From NCBI GenBank assembly GCA_019722365.1, contig JADFUC010002052.1, positions 1-64,000 on the forward strand: a stretch of DNA of 64,000 nucleotides, in the 5' to 3' direction. Position 1 is the stretch's first letter. Every line of letters begins with the position of its first letter. Positions 46,631 through 59,773 of the stretch are shown here, piece by piece. The translations under genes and the position numbers were made by a program. Source of the DNA: Lithospermum erythrorhizon. Lineage: Eukaryota > Streptophyta > Magnoliopsida > Boraginales > Boraginaceae. The notes beneath the pieces were generated by a model. It had not been told where the DNA came from, searched no databases, and worked only from the letters and a program-made list of their open reading frames with translations.

Positions 46631-47770
46631 ATTGTAGAAGCATGAAGTGTAAGCACACTATACTAAATAGCCAACTAAGACATGTAATGGTTACTTCATG
46701 AATAGGATAATGACCAAATATCAAGTGTAGTGGTTTTTTGAAATTGGTATGCATAGCTATTTTTTTTACTAACATATCTTTCTTTTTTTATTACAGTAGA
46801 AATTCACGATCAACAAGATCGAAGAGAGATGATGAGAAACAACGAGGACAACAAATATCCATCAGGATCGAAGGTATTTGAGGAAAATGACGGAAACTAA
46901 AGAAGCAAAAAATGTAACAGAAGCAACACTCCATAATTTGAATTCGTGAATATCCATTTGACCATTTTAGTGGTTATTTAAAACTGTTGGAATCAGCCAA
47001 ACAATATTATTAATGGCTATATGCACATGTATAGTGAACCAATGCCAAATTCAATCCAAAAAGCCCCTGTACTCAACTAAGCAATGTTTGGTTGACAGTA
47101 GAGTGGAGGGACCAACCGATGACTCTGTCCACATAAGAGAAACACCCACTCGTTTTTACTCAAGGAAAAGGACGCCGAAGTAATATTAATAACTTAACAG
47201 CTATTGTTAAACAATTTATATTATAAGCATATTCAATTCATTTTGTAGGTGCATGAATGAAAAGAAGGACACCTCTACAAAATTCGGAGACTTGAAGGCC
47301 GTCAATCTTCCAAAAACAGCAAGAGGCTAAAAGATGCATTGTAAGTTTTGTTTCATGATTATAGAGTTGCCAACTATATATGTAAATGGCTATTTATGAA
47401 TAAACAGAATACCAAAAATATTCATGAAAATATTATTGTGACTATGTTGCATTCAAAAATATGTTGTACATTATAACTAAAATCAAATATCCGATACAAC
47501 GTAGAGGCCAACCACGATCAATAGAAAACAAAATGGGTAGCAGATGTGGTGTAGATGAAAACAAACTTGACACAAATTTGCCACAAGTGGATGATGATGT
47601 GACTGAACTAAAAACACCAAAATCACCCGAGCCTTGCTTGAAGTAAGTGACAATGTAATCTAAATAATTTCATTCATCATCCGCTAAACCTCTATTGATC
47701 CACCTCTGAACCCCAACAATTCAGAGCACCAAGTCAAGTTAAGCGACGTTAAATAACCAAAAAACAGGAG
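46631..47770. other. Unassigned AT-rich segment
   Basis: No coding region is supported. A 61-codon open piece at 47461-47646 has no recognisable match. The segment separates the two Mutator-like fragments and may be part of the same element. Confidence 0.4.
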
Positions 47771-47779
47771 AAATGAATA

Positions 47780-49400
47780 TTAATTGATGAATTATTAACC
47801 AAAAACATAATACAATGGACATTTTAATCGTAATATAAATGCATTTATACGTTGAATGGGTAAATTCCATACTGCCAGATTCGTTGTGTATGATCCTGAA
47901 AATAGAAGGAGTGAAGACCAAAGAAGCATGTATCATCAACAATGAATTCTTAAATTTGTTCTCTGTAGTAGAATTTTGTATGAAAAAATCTCTAGACTTC
48001 TCATTATGACGCAAATCGTCAACAAGAGACTGGAAACGCCGTAATAGCTCAGTGATTGAAAAATATGGTTTCAAATAATGCCTAGCAAATGCATTAAATT
48101 GTTCGCTAAGTTGTGTAGTTGTCTTCCCAGCAGTGAAGTGAGACTTAACCCATGCTGAAGACTATTGCATCCTGAATCCATAAATAAATTCTAACCACTC
48201 AACTCCGCAGGGCCTCCCGCCATCAGCAGGCAAGTAGATTCACATACGCCATCCAAAATCAAATTCAACGTTGGAGTCAACATGACGAATAAGATGATTG
48301 AACTTCTAGAAAAACTGAGTGGTTGCCCTGGCCCCCAACTTTCTCCTGGGCCATCAATATGCTACGAGCATAACGCATTTATAAACTCCTCGAAATATCT
48401 CGAATCAAGAACGTGTGGGCTTCGTCCGCTATAATCAGGAGAGGCATTCGGGAGTTAACGATCTCTTACAAAGCGTCTTAAACAACCATTTCAAGTCGCT
48501 TACTGCTCACATATAACAAAGCTCCACCAAAAACACAAGTCCCTTTGTGATGATTGAACCCAACAAAAATTCCTGAAAAATCAAAAAAGAAAAACAACCA
48601 AAATCATCAAACTAAAAAATGCCAAATCACGTAAGTAATTAAAAAATTCAATAAGGAAAGATACATACCAAGTGGTCTGTACTGCTTATTAGTACGGTAA
48701 ATAGTATCAAAGCCAACAAAGTCACCAACATCGAGTAATCTAAAATCATGACAGAATCAGCCCAGAAAATTGAAGTTATTTCATTCATATCATCAACTTG
48801 GATGTCATAAAAAAACCCAGGCTTCACAAGAGCCTGATCCCGGAACCATTTTTACATTACATGTCCATCGCCCGGTGCCATGTTCCTCATCTTGTTCTTT
48901 TGAACGTAGTTTGACATGTCTCGACGAGTGAACCCAACATTCGGATGTCCGCCATATATGCTAAGAAAAGTATCGTAAGTGGCCCTCTCTGATATGCCAC
49001 ATGAAATGTGCATATCGATAATAGACTTCTGAGCGGGTTGTATGTCTCGAAACATGGGTAACAGATGAACCTTATCGGCGTCTATCATAATGTGGTTATG
49101 CTCGTCCGTCCAATGATAAATCAAATAACCCTTCTTGGTAAAATCGATCTTTAACCGCATATTTGCCAAGCAGCCAGTTCTTACATCTGCACGCTTATTA
49201 GACGGCACAAACATTGGATCTTCCTCTTCGTTCTTGATACCTTGTTTGTAACACTCAAGGTATATATAGTGCACATAATCAACAGGTTCATTCTTGCTGT
49301 TACGCTTCACACAGCCACCGAACCTAATGGAAAAACCACGATCCCTTGCGTAACGAGCATAGAATTCATATGCGTCGTTCTCATCAGTGAACACCAATGA
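47780..49400 (-). pseudogene. FAR1/FRS-type Mutator-like transposase, decayed
   Basis: The 181-codon piece at 49397-48852 starts MVFTDENDAYEFYARYARDR and includes GFSIRF, the basic GCLANMRLKID stretch and YHWTDEHNHIM, which make up the FAR1 DNA-binding domain. Downstream, with stops, come FFYDIQVDDMNEITSIFWAD near 48800, a GTCVFGGALLYVSSK stretch near 48520 (MULE transposase core), and SLVDDLRHNEKSRDF near 48010. FAR1 and FRS host regulators descend from such transposases. The stops and context of other transposon debris favour a dead element rather than a host FRS gene. No SWIM zinc finger was recognised. Confidence 0.75.
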
Positions 49401-49499
49401 CTACCATCCTTCAACATTGTCAAGATGGTGAATGAAACCTTTATGGAAAAATGAAATACCAAACATGTAATCAGTAATGTAAATGATATGTAAATATAC

Positions 49500-50690
49500 A
49501 CAATATTAAACGAAATAAAAATGGTAAAATTCTATTCCTCTCAGTAACCAAAATGAAACATAAATGGTTACTATTCCAATGGATAATCTGCAAAGACAAA
49601 CATAACCAAAAAAAACAAAAAAATAGTTTCTGATCGTGAAACTACAATCATGAAACTCAATTATTTAAGGTAGATGGACAATTGTTTTTGGAATATTGTT
49701 TAGATTTTAAAAAAAACTCTAAAACATATTTAGTAAGGGATGATTCAACAATACATAAAATAGAATTATTGATTAAGCACAAAACATAAAAACACGACGA
49801 GGAAAATACCGCACTGTATTAAATCACCCCTCGCCATTTTCATAACGGCTACGAACAACTATTTAAAAAAGAACATATTATAAGAGTGACAAAACGCCTA
49901 AACATGTTTCGAGCAAACAAGAAAACGGTAACAACTAACATACCTTCTTCTCGTATTGATAAAAACTATCGATTGATGTTAAAAAGAGACATCACTACAC
50001 TTCAATGAAACGGGAGAGCGAGTGTTAAATACAACGGATGAAACCTTAATTTATAATCGAAATAGAAAAATATGGGGAAATTTTATGTATTCAAAAACAA
50101 TTTTGAAAAATATGGTAACAGGTCATAAATCAATTTTCAATCTTGAAATCCTTAATTGAATCGAAAATGAGAAGATATTATGGGGAACATCAAATTTCAA
50201 TTCAAATCCACAAGCTGAATCAAACGTGAGTGATATCATGGACGGAAATTTTGAAATTCAAAAGCTCCTATAAAAATGGTAAGTTGTTCACTGAAATTGA
50301 ATTCAAGACACTTAGTAAAATCCCTAATTGATTTCCCAAAGTTGAAATCTGTGATAATGCATTGTTTTTCCATTTATTAATTCCAATTTATAAAATTTCT
50401 AAAATGCCCCCAATGCATCATAACTGTTGGATGAGAATCTTAATTAAGATGATGATCTAACGGTGTGGTGTGGACTTAAGCACTATGCTTCAGTGAATCC
50501 TTAAGCACCTAAGTGGAAACTCTCTCTTAACCAATGATCGTAAATTGTAATTAAAATTTCAATGGATGAGATTTAAACATGAAAATATCGACGAATAAGC
50601 ACCGAGAGGATCATGCCCCGCGGATCACGCCCCTCCGACTTTGTAGATAAGTGCCCAGCAACTTTACCTGCAAATTTTGGTACGGCGTGT
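49500..50690. other. AT-rich sequence without a recognisable gene
   Basis: No coding potential that I can support. It probably includes the 5' flank of the Mutator-like transposase. Confidence 0.5.
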
Positions 50691-50704
50691 CAAGTGGGAT
50701 GTAG

Positions 50705-51961
50705 TTAGGATGTTTTCTGCCTCGATTCTGTTTTGCTTTTTTCCTCGTTTTTTGTGCGAAACCTACCTATCGGTTTTCTAAATAAAAAAACCATTTACCA
50801 AAAATTATTCGGTTTGATCTGCTCGGTTATGGTCGGTTTTCATGCATTTCGCCGTTCTCGCCGCTTTTATTAACAATAGATTACATAAAAAGTTCATGAT
50901 TTCAAATTAGAATAAAATACACATAAATTTCAAACCACATACACCAATACATGACATTATTAATTGTAGATGGTCGCCCAAACCGTAACGCCTACTACCC
51001 TCCATCCCTTTATTGCTAGTCCCATTTGACTTTACAAAATTGAATCTATTTTTTTATCATAGTCCCAAATAATGTCTACTACTCCCTCCCATCCCTTATT
51101 GTTAGTCCCATTTGACTTTACACAATTGGAGCGTACTTTAATTTTATACGACATAATTGTGTACGGTCGCCTCCAAATGTAGAAAGGGGTGTCTACTACT
51201 CCTCCATCCCTTATTCTAATTCCATTTGACTTTACACAAAATTGAAGCGTATTTTAATTTCAAGGCTTTAGCTAATCTATTTTCCTCCATTACAACATAT
51301 TCATTTTATCAAAATGCTAATCAAATTTGGGATTTCCCAATTGGAAAAAGTCTCCAACTAAAAGGATTATGGAGTAGCATATTACTAATAATTATTCAAA
51401 CACATTTAATAATAATATATGTATACAAAATCAGACAGAACATATTATTCGAAACATTCACTCAAATGCATGATTTCAAATTAAACACGACTCATAATTT
51501 CAAATTAAAATAGTTTTGAACATTCCACTAAAGTCTTCGATACGATTTCATTGTCAAGTGCGTAGAATATTCTTGGACGATATGTTAGTATAGTTTATTA
51601 GTATTAGTTCTTCTCAGATCAAATAACGTGTACTTTTAGATCTCCTCAATCACACATTTCAGCTTGAATTATTCAACTTCGACTTTACATTGCCAAAGAT
51701 TAAAAGTAGGTAATATTTTTAAAACTTTAAACTTAAATGAAAATTTTAAATGTCATAAATATAAATATTTTAAAAAAATCGGGTCCGGTTCGGTTTATGC
51801 TAAACCGAAAACCGATAAATTTTTGTCGGTATGATTTTTTTTTTTTTTTACCATTTCCTCGGTTTCTTGGCCTTTATTTTTTTACCTCAAACTTCAAATC
51901 TATAAAAAAAAATCGATTCAGTTGGGTTGCTTGGTTTGAAACTAAATTGAAAACATCCCTA
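50705..51961. mobile_element. Candidate non-autonomous Ac-like hAT element
   Basis: The left end region reads ttaggatgttttctgc and the right end, complemented, ctagggatgttttcaattt. Both sides have subterminal cggtttt / aaccgaaaaccg motifs (50760-50870 and 51780-51960). No transposase is present. I could not match an 8-bp target duplication, so the ends are provisional. Confidence 0.4.
50995..51240. repeat. Three tandem Stowaway-type end sequences
   Basis: The motif actccctccatcccttatt, followed by cccatttgactttaca, appears near 50997, 51073 and 51196. This is the usual end sequence of Stowaway-like MITEs, here in three direct copies with no inverted partner seen nearby. Confidence 0.6.
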
Positions 51962-52232
51962 GTCTATTGTTATCACGTTAGTCTAACACACCTTGCCCCG
52001 GCTCGAACATGGGCGACGCCATTTATTTCTGTTTGCTTTGTTGTCTTTCAAAGGCAAGGACTCCTGTGTTTTGCTCATAATGTTACTGCTTTCACAATTA
52101 TTAAATAATATCGTTCTTGTAATAAGAAAACACATTATACATAATTAAAAACATTTTTTTGTTTTGTTTAACTCTTCTATACTATTGACTATTGTTTGCT
52201 ACAATTCGTGGTACAGATTAGCTAATGCATGA

Positions 52233-54338
52233 ATGTCTCCATTGCGTTCGATTTTTCGATGTTCGGTTTCATCTTTGTATGAAGTTGCAGCAACGCATTG
52301 TCACCTTATCAAATCAGCATTAATATTTGATGTATACTTGGGAAACAGGATATTGAACAGCTACATAAAATGCAAAGATATGGTTGCTGCTGTCGAGTTG
52401 TTTGAAGAAATGCCCAATAAAGATACCGTTACGTGGAATACTGTGATCGCGGGTTACGTGAATTCAGGGACGTTGGAGAGTGCATGGGGTTGTGTTGTTT
52501 GCATGAAAAAATATGGGGTGATATTAGATGGACGTACATTTGGAAGCATGCTTAAAGGTGTTGGTTTTGGCAGTTTTATTTCTTGGGGGCCACAATTGCA
52601 TTGTGATGTTTTGAAAATGGGGTACGAAGGGAATGTTTATTGTGGGAGTGCTTTGCTTGATATGTATGCCAAATGTCGTAGATTTGAGGATGCTAGTAGA
52701 GTCTTTTATTGCATGCCTGAGCGGAACGTTGTGTCGTGGAATTCCATGGTTTCGGCTTGTGCTGATCAGGGTAGTGTTGAATTTTGCTTTGAGTTGGTAA
52801 AATGCATGGAGAGAGATGGTTCGAGGGTTGATGATGGCACTTTTGCTCCTATCTTGCCGTTGCTCGATGACTGTAAATTTTATGAGTTAGCTATGCAAGT
52901 CCATGCTAAAATGGAGAAGACGGGGTTGTGTTTTTATAATACAGTGTTTAATGCTTTGATTACGGCTTATTCTGGATGTGGGTGTGTCAGGGATGCAGAG
53001 AGAGTTTTCTATAGTGGCTGTAAGGTTCTAGATTTGGTTTCTTGGAATTCCATGCTTGCGGCTTATAATGAACATGATCACCAGTTGCTTGCATTTAAAC
53101 TCTTCTCGGAGATGGTAATGCTTGGCTGGGAACCCGATATCTTTACATATACGACTATTGTAACTGCTGTTCCTGAAGGCGCTCAGCGAAGTCTTGGGAA
53201 ATCTTTGCATGCTTTGGTCATTAAGAGGGGGTTAGCTCAGTTAACACCAATATCTAATTCATTAGCTGCCATGTATATGGGAGAAAATAACAACAGCATT
53301 GAGGATGCAGTTAAGATATTCCAATATACAGAGCTTAAAGATATTGTCTCATGGAATACAATATTGACTGCTTTGTCACAGAGTGGTTTGAGTGAGGATG
53401 CCCTGAAACTATTTCTTCAAATGCACTCTGAAAGTTTGGAAATCGATCATTATTCATTTTCAGCTGGCCTTAGGTCTTGCTCGGATTTAGCAACCCTCAG
53501 GTTGGGTCAGCAGATTCATGTTTTGGCTATTAGATTAGGACTTGAGTCAAATGAATATGCCACTTCTGCTTTGATATTTATGTACTCCAAGTGTGGGATC
53601 ATAGACGATGCATGGAGATCATTTGAAGCTTCCTCTAGAGACAGTTCTATAATTTGGAACTCAATTATGTTTGCGTATGCTCAACATGGTCAAGGCAAAG
53701 TTGCGCTTGACCTCTTCCACATAATGGGGAAAGTAAAAGTGAAGCCAGATCATATCACTTTTGTTGCAGCTTTGATGGCATGTAGTCACATTGGCTTGGT
53801 AGAAGAAGGCCACAATTTATTGAAGTCTATGGAATCCGAGCATGGAATTCCACCACGGATGGAACATTATGCATGTGCTATTGATCTATTTGGGCGAGCT
53901 GGGCGTCTTCAGGAAGCTAAAGAGTTGATAAAGGAAATGCCATTCAAACCTGATGCAGTGGTCTGGAGAACTCTTCTGGGTGCCTGTAGAATGTGTGGTG
54001 ATATTGACTTTGCAAATAAAGTTGCTGCTCATTTGCTGGAGTTGGAGCCTCAAGAGCATTGCACTTATGTCCTTCTTTCTGACATGCATGGCTATTTTAA
54101 GAATTGGAAGGAAATAGCTCGATTGAAGATACTGATGAAAGAGAGGGGGGTCAAGAAAGTACCCGGTTGGAGTTGGATTGAAATTAGAACCGAGGTTCAC
54201 GCTTTTAATGCAGAAGATCATTCACACCCTCATTGTAAGGAAATATACTATGTATTGAGTCAAATGATGGATGAGATAAAATTTTCAGAAAATTCTGGTG
54301 ATTCCGTTACCCAAACTGCTTATATGGAACCCCTCTGA
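52233..54338 (+). CDS. PLS-class pentatricopeptide repeat protein, E type, 701 residues
   Basis: A single-exon PPR protein, expected in mitochondria or plastids, where the family binds RNA and often directs C-to-U editing. Tandem PPR motifs run from about residue 35 to 560; clear examples are EEMPNKDTVTWNTVIAGYV, CMPERNVVSWNSMVSACAD and MPFKPDAVVWRTLLGACR. They alternate in P, L and S lengths. The C-terminus has the E and E+ region (KVPGWSWIEI, then EVHAFNAEDHSHP), but no DYW deaminase domain, so editing would need a deaminase supplied in trans. Length and structure fit an Arabidopsis At3g25970-like protein, but I cannot confirm orthology. The start region (MSPLRSIFRCSVSS) is Arg/Ser-rich, as in organelle presequences. 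Confidence 0.93.
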   Translation: MSPLRSIFRCSVSSLYEVAATHCHLIKSALIFDVYLGNRILNSYIKCKDMVAAVELFEEMPNKDTVTWNTVIAGYVNSGTLESAWGCVVCMKKYGVILDGRTFGSMLKGVGFGSFISWGPQLHCDVLKMGYEGNVYCGSALLDMYAKCRRFEDASRVFYCMPERNVVSWNSMVSACADQGSVEFCFELVKCMERDGSRVDDGTFAPILPLLDDCKFYELAMQVHAKMEKTGLCFYNTVFNALITAYSGCGCVRDAERVFYSGCKVLDLVSWNSMLAAYNEHDHQLLAFKLFSEMVMLGWEPDIFTYTTIVTAVPEGAQRSLGKSLHALVIKRGLAQLTPISNSLAAMYMGENNNSIEDAVKIFQYTELKDIVSWNTILTALSQSGLSEDALKLFLQMHSESLEIDHYSFSAGLRSCSDLATLRLGQQIHVLAIRLGLESNEYATSALIFMYSKCGIIDDAWRSFEASSRDSSIIWNSIMFAYAQHGQGKVALDLFHIMGKVKVKPDHITFVAALMACSHIGLVEEGHNLLKSMESEHGIPPRMEHYACAIDLFGRAGRLQEAKELIKEMPFKPDAVVWRTLLGACRMCGDIDFANKVAAHLLELEPQEHCTYVLLSDMHGYFKNWKEIARLKILMKERGVKKVPGWSWIEIRTEVHAFNAEDHSHPHCKEIYYVLSQMMDEIKFSENSGDSVTQTAYMEPL

Positions 54339-54339
54339 T

Positions 54340-55099
54340 GCCGGAAGCTGATTGTGCATTTTTTGTGCTAAAATTGAGTTGAATTCTAAATATCCCCGTG
54401 GATGTTAGAAAGTAGTTGTGAACTGAATCTTTGTTTGGTTTACTTTGAAGTTGTTGGCTGAGATTAAGCTTGATAGAGGTTAGAGGTTCAGTTTTCACAA
54501 GGCTCAAGGTTGCATACTGAAGTTGGTATGGGGTTTGAAGGAGCTCTTGCTTATAGACAATGTGTGTTACAGAGTCTTGGATCATACAATAATCAACTAA
54601 CTCCGGGAGGAATTTCGTCTTGATGATATGGTTCAATTTACTAGAATGAAAAATGGATTGGCTCAATCAGCTTGGAGCTTCTTTCGGGACCAAGCATCTG
54701 TAGAGTCTCTCTGCCTGGACTTCCCGAGCAAACAAAGACAAGGGCTATCAATATGACAGAAGATTCTTACATATTAATAGAAATGCCCGGAGTAATTGTG
54801 ACTTGGAGTAGAAAGGTCAAGATTGTAGCATAGGGTGAGAGATAGAGATTAATCAAGGGGTTAGTTTGCTACCAAGTTCATATTTCTGGTTTTGCATCTT
54901 CTTCAACTTAATTATAGGTTGGAAAATGGATTCAGAACCATATACACACTGTAGTAAGAATTTGTAAAACTGGATATGATTACTCTTTGGTTTGTTGATT
55001 TCAGATTTCACACTGTTTTTACACATTTCGTTATTATGCCAAACAACGGATATAGAACTTAGATGACTTTCTCTATCATCGATGTTGAGATCCAAAAGT
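54340..55099. other. Intergenic region between convergent genes
   Basis: The 3' flanks of the PPR gene (+) and malate dehydrogenase gene (-) meet here. Open pieces in this segment do not resemble proteins. Confidence 0.6.
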
Positions 55100-58000
55100 T
55101 CAGTTCCTGATGAAAGAAACTCCCTTCTGAATGCTATCAGCAAGTTCTTTCTTTGCTTTATCCAGCCCCACCCTGTCAAAATAATAGAAGTGTTAAAACC
55201 AAGCAACAGTCAGAGACAGCAAACAAGATATCTACAAAATGGCACCCTGGTGCATTAAAGCTCCCCATAAAGAACAGTAAAATGGATAAAGGTTGTGGCG
55301 TAGAGCTGCTTTTTAAAATTTTGCTCGAGGAGGACTAGGGAGTTTGTTATACCTCTCATATTCATTCAAAGGTCCTAGTTGATAGACCTCTTCAGCTCCA
55401 TTACGGCCAATCCTGACCTTAGAGGCAAAGAAAGGTAGTTCTGTGACCTGAAAAGAAAGAAGTATACTTGTCAGCCAATTCTGGAAAGATGTATAGGGAG
55501 GACAATATTATTATGAAGATTGAAAAAGAGTACCTGAGAATCTACAAAAGCACATTCCAATATGTTGGCGTCTCCTCTTAGCCCCCTGAGGCACGCATCT
55601 GCAAACTTTGCTGCTGCAAATGCCTGATTGTTTAGAAGGTTTGTTTTATCAGATTACTGCTTTGCTTGAAAGTTTCAAGTATATGGTAAAACAGATAAAA
55701 TTGGAAAAAGTAAAGGGAAAAATGAAAGCATAAGTATTCAAACCATTGATAGTGTTGCAGAACCAGCTCCTGCCTTTGCCTGGGAAGTCCATGAGAATAA
55801 TTTTTTATTAATGGATTACTAAAACTAGAATGAAGTTCAATTACTATAGAAAGAAGAAATTACAAGACAAAAATATAATATGCTATTTTATTTTCTTTTT
55901 GGTGATTGCAGGTTGAGTGGACATTTATGACCTTTCTGATATGGTACTGAAGCAAGAGCAGACGGACGCAGAACTAGCAACATTGAAGCTTCTTTTAGAA
56001 GTTGGACCTAGAATTTTACTTCATCTGGGAACATATTTTATATTATGTTATTTACACCTAAGTTCTCCTTCATTTTTTCAGATGATACTATGGTAATATG
56101 TACTGGAATTGTCCCACACTCCCACAACTTCTGTTACCAATTGGTAAATGTCCACAACCTCATTACTAAAGGTAAGTGATCTTTTACTTACCTGAACAAC
56201 TTCTGTTCCACCATCTTGGATACGTTTAGTTAGGTATTCAATTTCTTCTGGGGTGAAGGAACAGGCTGGCTTAACCTATTTAGAGATAAAAGCGAGAACA
56301 AACTTGAATAATAATAAGTGTAAGATATAAACTTCACTCCTGCTTAATAAAATGAAAAATCCAATTTCCTTTTTCCTTTGTGGAAGCAATGTGTTCCTTT
56401 TCTACCTGTGAAAGAAGAGGCAAAATTGTCACTCCTGCATGACCCCCGACAACAGGAACATCAACTTCCCTTGGGTCAAGTCCTAAAACTTCTGCCTGTA
56501 TGGAATTCGATTCAAAGATCCATCAAACTTTAGTCTTAAAGAATGTATACTATGTGTCACTAAAAGAAGTATTCCGTATCATATCGTGATCAGTCAAGGA
56601 ACTTAAAAATGTAAAAAATCTATATGCCCATTCATCTTAACTTCAGTTTCTATAATTTTTGTTCAATCTATTGTACTATATATTTGATGATCTCTTCTGT
56701 CTACTAATTTTGGCCCTAGACTGACAGGTTTAAATCTGATGGAATTCTTCCACTGGATCTGTTTAATTTGCTTGTTTTACTATCCATTTGACAAGTGTTT
56801 TGCATGTATTCGGGTCGTTCACTTCAAAATGATCCATACGTAATACTTTGAGAAGCATTTTGCATGTATCTAATCCTAAATGTGAAATTGATTCAGGACT
56901 AATAAACCACAGTAAATGGTCAGCAACTTTAACTGCATTTAAGCCTACCACAAAAGTTTTAGCTCTGACGACATCAAGCATGGTGACCCCGAGCAGCTTC
57001 TTGGGATCATAGGTTCCAGCTTTCTTGAAGACTTCAGCTGCAATTGGGACAGTTGAGTTCACTGGGTTACTGATCAAGTTCACAACGGCATTAGGACAGC
57101 ACTTAGCAATGCCTTCAGAAAGAGTCTTCACAATCCCAGCATTGATCTTGAAAAGGTCATCTCTTGTCATTCCTGGCTTCCTAGGCACACCAGCTGGAAT
57201 AATAACAAGGTCCATTCCTGTCAGTGCATTTTCCAATTCCTTTGCCCCAAGAAATCCCCTTACCTAAACAACACAATAGAAAAAGAAAAAGAAATTATCG
57301 CCGCTTCTAAATAACCTTAATGCAGTAATAAAATTATGATCTGAACTTCAGTCGGAATGATAGGATGAAAGTTAAATAAAAAAACATTGAATGATACTTC
57401 ACTAGTTCACTTGTAAACTTTTACTTGTAAGCTCGAGATTACAAAAGTAATCTGACCCAATCAAATCAAAGGTTTCATGAGCTGAATGTAAACTTTTACT
57501 TGTAAGCTTACTTTTATGGCCGAACTAGGAAATTTATATAGGGGTAAAGAAGGAACTGATGAAGTAAATGAAGAAAAATATAAAAGGTTATGGAGAAGCC
57601 AACAACATAATTTTTGAAAAATGAATGGTAGAATTCTCTTTTTCAATAGTACTAATAATTTGTTTTTCAAAAGTTTAAGAGGGGCATTGCCCCTCATACA
57701 TATAATTCCTCTCGACTGCTGAGTTATATTCAAAGATGATTACTTACCACAGCACTTGTATCCATGTGACTAACATCAGCTGTAACACCAGGGGTGTTGA
57801 CAACATCATAGAGATGGAGAACAGAGACTAATGGATTCATCTTCATCAACAGTGAAAGTGATTGACCAATTCCTCCTGCAGCTCCCAAGATTGCAACCTT
57901 GAAACCAGGTGCTCCACCTTTCGCTCTGCAGTTGGCTCGTTCGACTAAACTTGAACTTTCCTCCATGCTCTTGTAGCATTATGAACATAAATAACTCATA

Positions 58001-58260
58001 TATAAGAAAATTACATTTGTTGCAACAAGTGTTCGATTCTAAATACAGCATAAAAACGTATCGTTTTATGTTATAATGATGAAGAACAGTTAATGGACAA
58101 AATGGTATGTGAACTTTTTATGAATCCATGCAGTAAAGAAAACCTGCACATTAAAGATTAATAAAATAGAACAACTTGGAGGTAATATTGAGAGATGAAC
58201 CTGAAATTTCTGAGGGCAAAGATGAGCAGAGAGCCTAGCAATACGCTGGTTAGCATCCAT
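55100..58260 (-). CDS. PMDH: Peroxisomal (glyoxysomal) NAD-malate dehydrogenase
   Basis: Interconverts malate and oxaloacetate with NAD in peroxisomes, reoxidising NADH from beta-oxidation and serving photorespiration. Nine exons join in phase on minus: 58260-58201, 57969-57748, 57263-56949, 56495-56406, 56275-56192, 55779-55744, 55623-55534, 55447-55353 and 55172-55100, giving 354 residues, the length of Arabidopsis PMDH1/2. The first exon encodes the PTS2 signal RIARLSAHL. The NAD loop GAAGGIG is at about 49-55, substrate arginines lie in [11 protein letters not shown] (122 and 128), and the catalytic His218 is in [10 protein letters not shown]. It ends FIRN with no PTS1. Exon 3 is followed by an intron whose frame stays open for about 60 codons, which should not be read as coding. 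Confidence 0.96.
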
Positions 58261-59770
58261 ACTTTACACTGCAACTTTTGTTTTCTTGAAAAATAATGTG
58301 ATTTTCTACAGTTAAACTCCAAGTTTATAGATTTTGAAAAATATGCTCCATATAATATATGGTGGATGGAAAATGAGTTAATGGTTGACCAATGGATAAT
58401 ATGTTTCTGTTGCAATAATTTTTAATTTTTTTTGTGGAACTCAATTTTCTACATGTTTATCCATGTATCTGTTATTTGTGGCTTCAATATGCTAGATTGG
58501 CATTTCCTGACTTCTTGTCAACATTTTGGGCTTTGGAGTCACAACCATAACTCTGTTTGTTGGTCCAAATAAGAATCGAGTCAAGTTCAAACAAAAGTTT
58601 GTAGGATGATTATCTGGCTCGTTTCCTGTCTGAAGATTGAGATGAATAAAGTATGCATTCATGAAAGTAATCTTTCCCATATATAATCTCAAAAGCTGAT
58701 GCGATTATTGAAACAACAAGCGTGGGAAGCTTACGTTGTGAAGCCAAATTTCCTATTTCCCATTATACCCTTGCTATTATTCAAAATATGTGAACTCTGA
58801 AGCAAAGCAAAGAAGAGACGGTTGTGGAATTCTTCTTCATAAATTAACACACTACATTATCTATAACTCTCCCACGATATCCATTACTACAACTAAATAA
58901 TTTCGGACAAACTTGCACTGATAAAATCTTTTTTCTTCTCTTTCAATTGGTCAAGAAGATAAAGAAAGAAAGAGAGATAGAGAGGAAATCAGAGCATGAA
59001 GCCAATAATGTTTCTTAATATCCTAACCGCTTAAGGTTCAAAGGTTAGTTATCTTATTCCCCTATTTTTTCCTCCACTTCAAAAACTCAACAAGCATTTT
59101 GTATGTGTTTTACTATAAATGCTTCATTTTTTACGTGTTTACTAGGATTGTATTTTCATCTTTCATGTTCCTGCACTTTTACGTTGTTAATTACAACTAC
59201 CATTAGGGCTGAGATTGCCCAAATTTCTCCTCCAGAGAAGGGTGGCACAATAGGATCGACCTAACTATAGTTTCAATCCAAAAGAGAAACAAAAACAAAT
59301 GTATGACATGGTTTGGAAAAGAGAAGCACCACCGTTGGAAATTTGTAAATAAGCTACACCTTAGATCATTTCAGAATGTGAAGACCTTTTAATAACATTA
59401 GAACAAGATGATCAATTATTTGATGAAAAAATGAAAAGTTGAATTGTAGTATATGGAGTTTGCATGCAATGAAATGTGGAAGTAGTTTTATGCTTAGATC
59501 AGTCAAATTTGTTTTCTAGGAAAGTTAGATGAACTTTCAGTAGTTTATCCTTCCATTTTGAATAGTTTATTTTAAATTAATTAATCTTCAAAAAGATTGT
59601 TGATATGATATCGATTTTGAAGCTATTCAAATTTTATTGCTTTTAATGGTGTTATTTCAGTATGCTACTTTGATGATTTTTGTTTCTTTTGTGTTGATTG
59701 CCAGGAGCAGGTTGTTTACAGTCAATCTGGTGGATATGGTTCTCTTGAGCAAAACCAATAACATCAAAGA
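58261..59770. other. Upstream region of the malate dehydrogenase gene
   Basis: AT-rich DNA with no supported gene. The part near 58261 should hold the malate dehydrogenase promoter. Confidence 0.5.
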
Positions 59771-59773
59771 ATG

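Noticed and set aside
48852..49397. Host FAR1-RELATED SEQUENCE transcription factor gene
   Set aside because: The downstream transposase core is broken by stops and the surroundings are transposon debris, so a dead element is more likely.
56763..56948. Open frame continuing past exon 3 of malate dehydrogenase for about 60 codons
   Set aside because: A GT donor at the exon edge and a clean acceptor before the exon at 56495 restore the conserved enzyme; the extension does not resemble the family.
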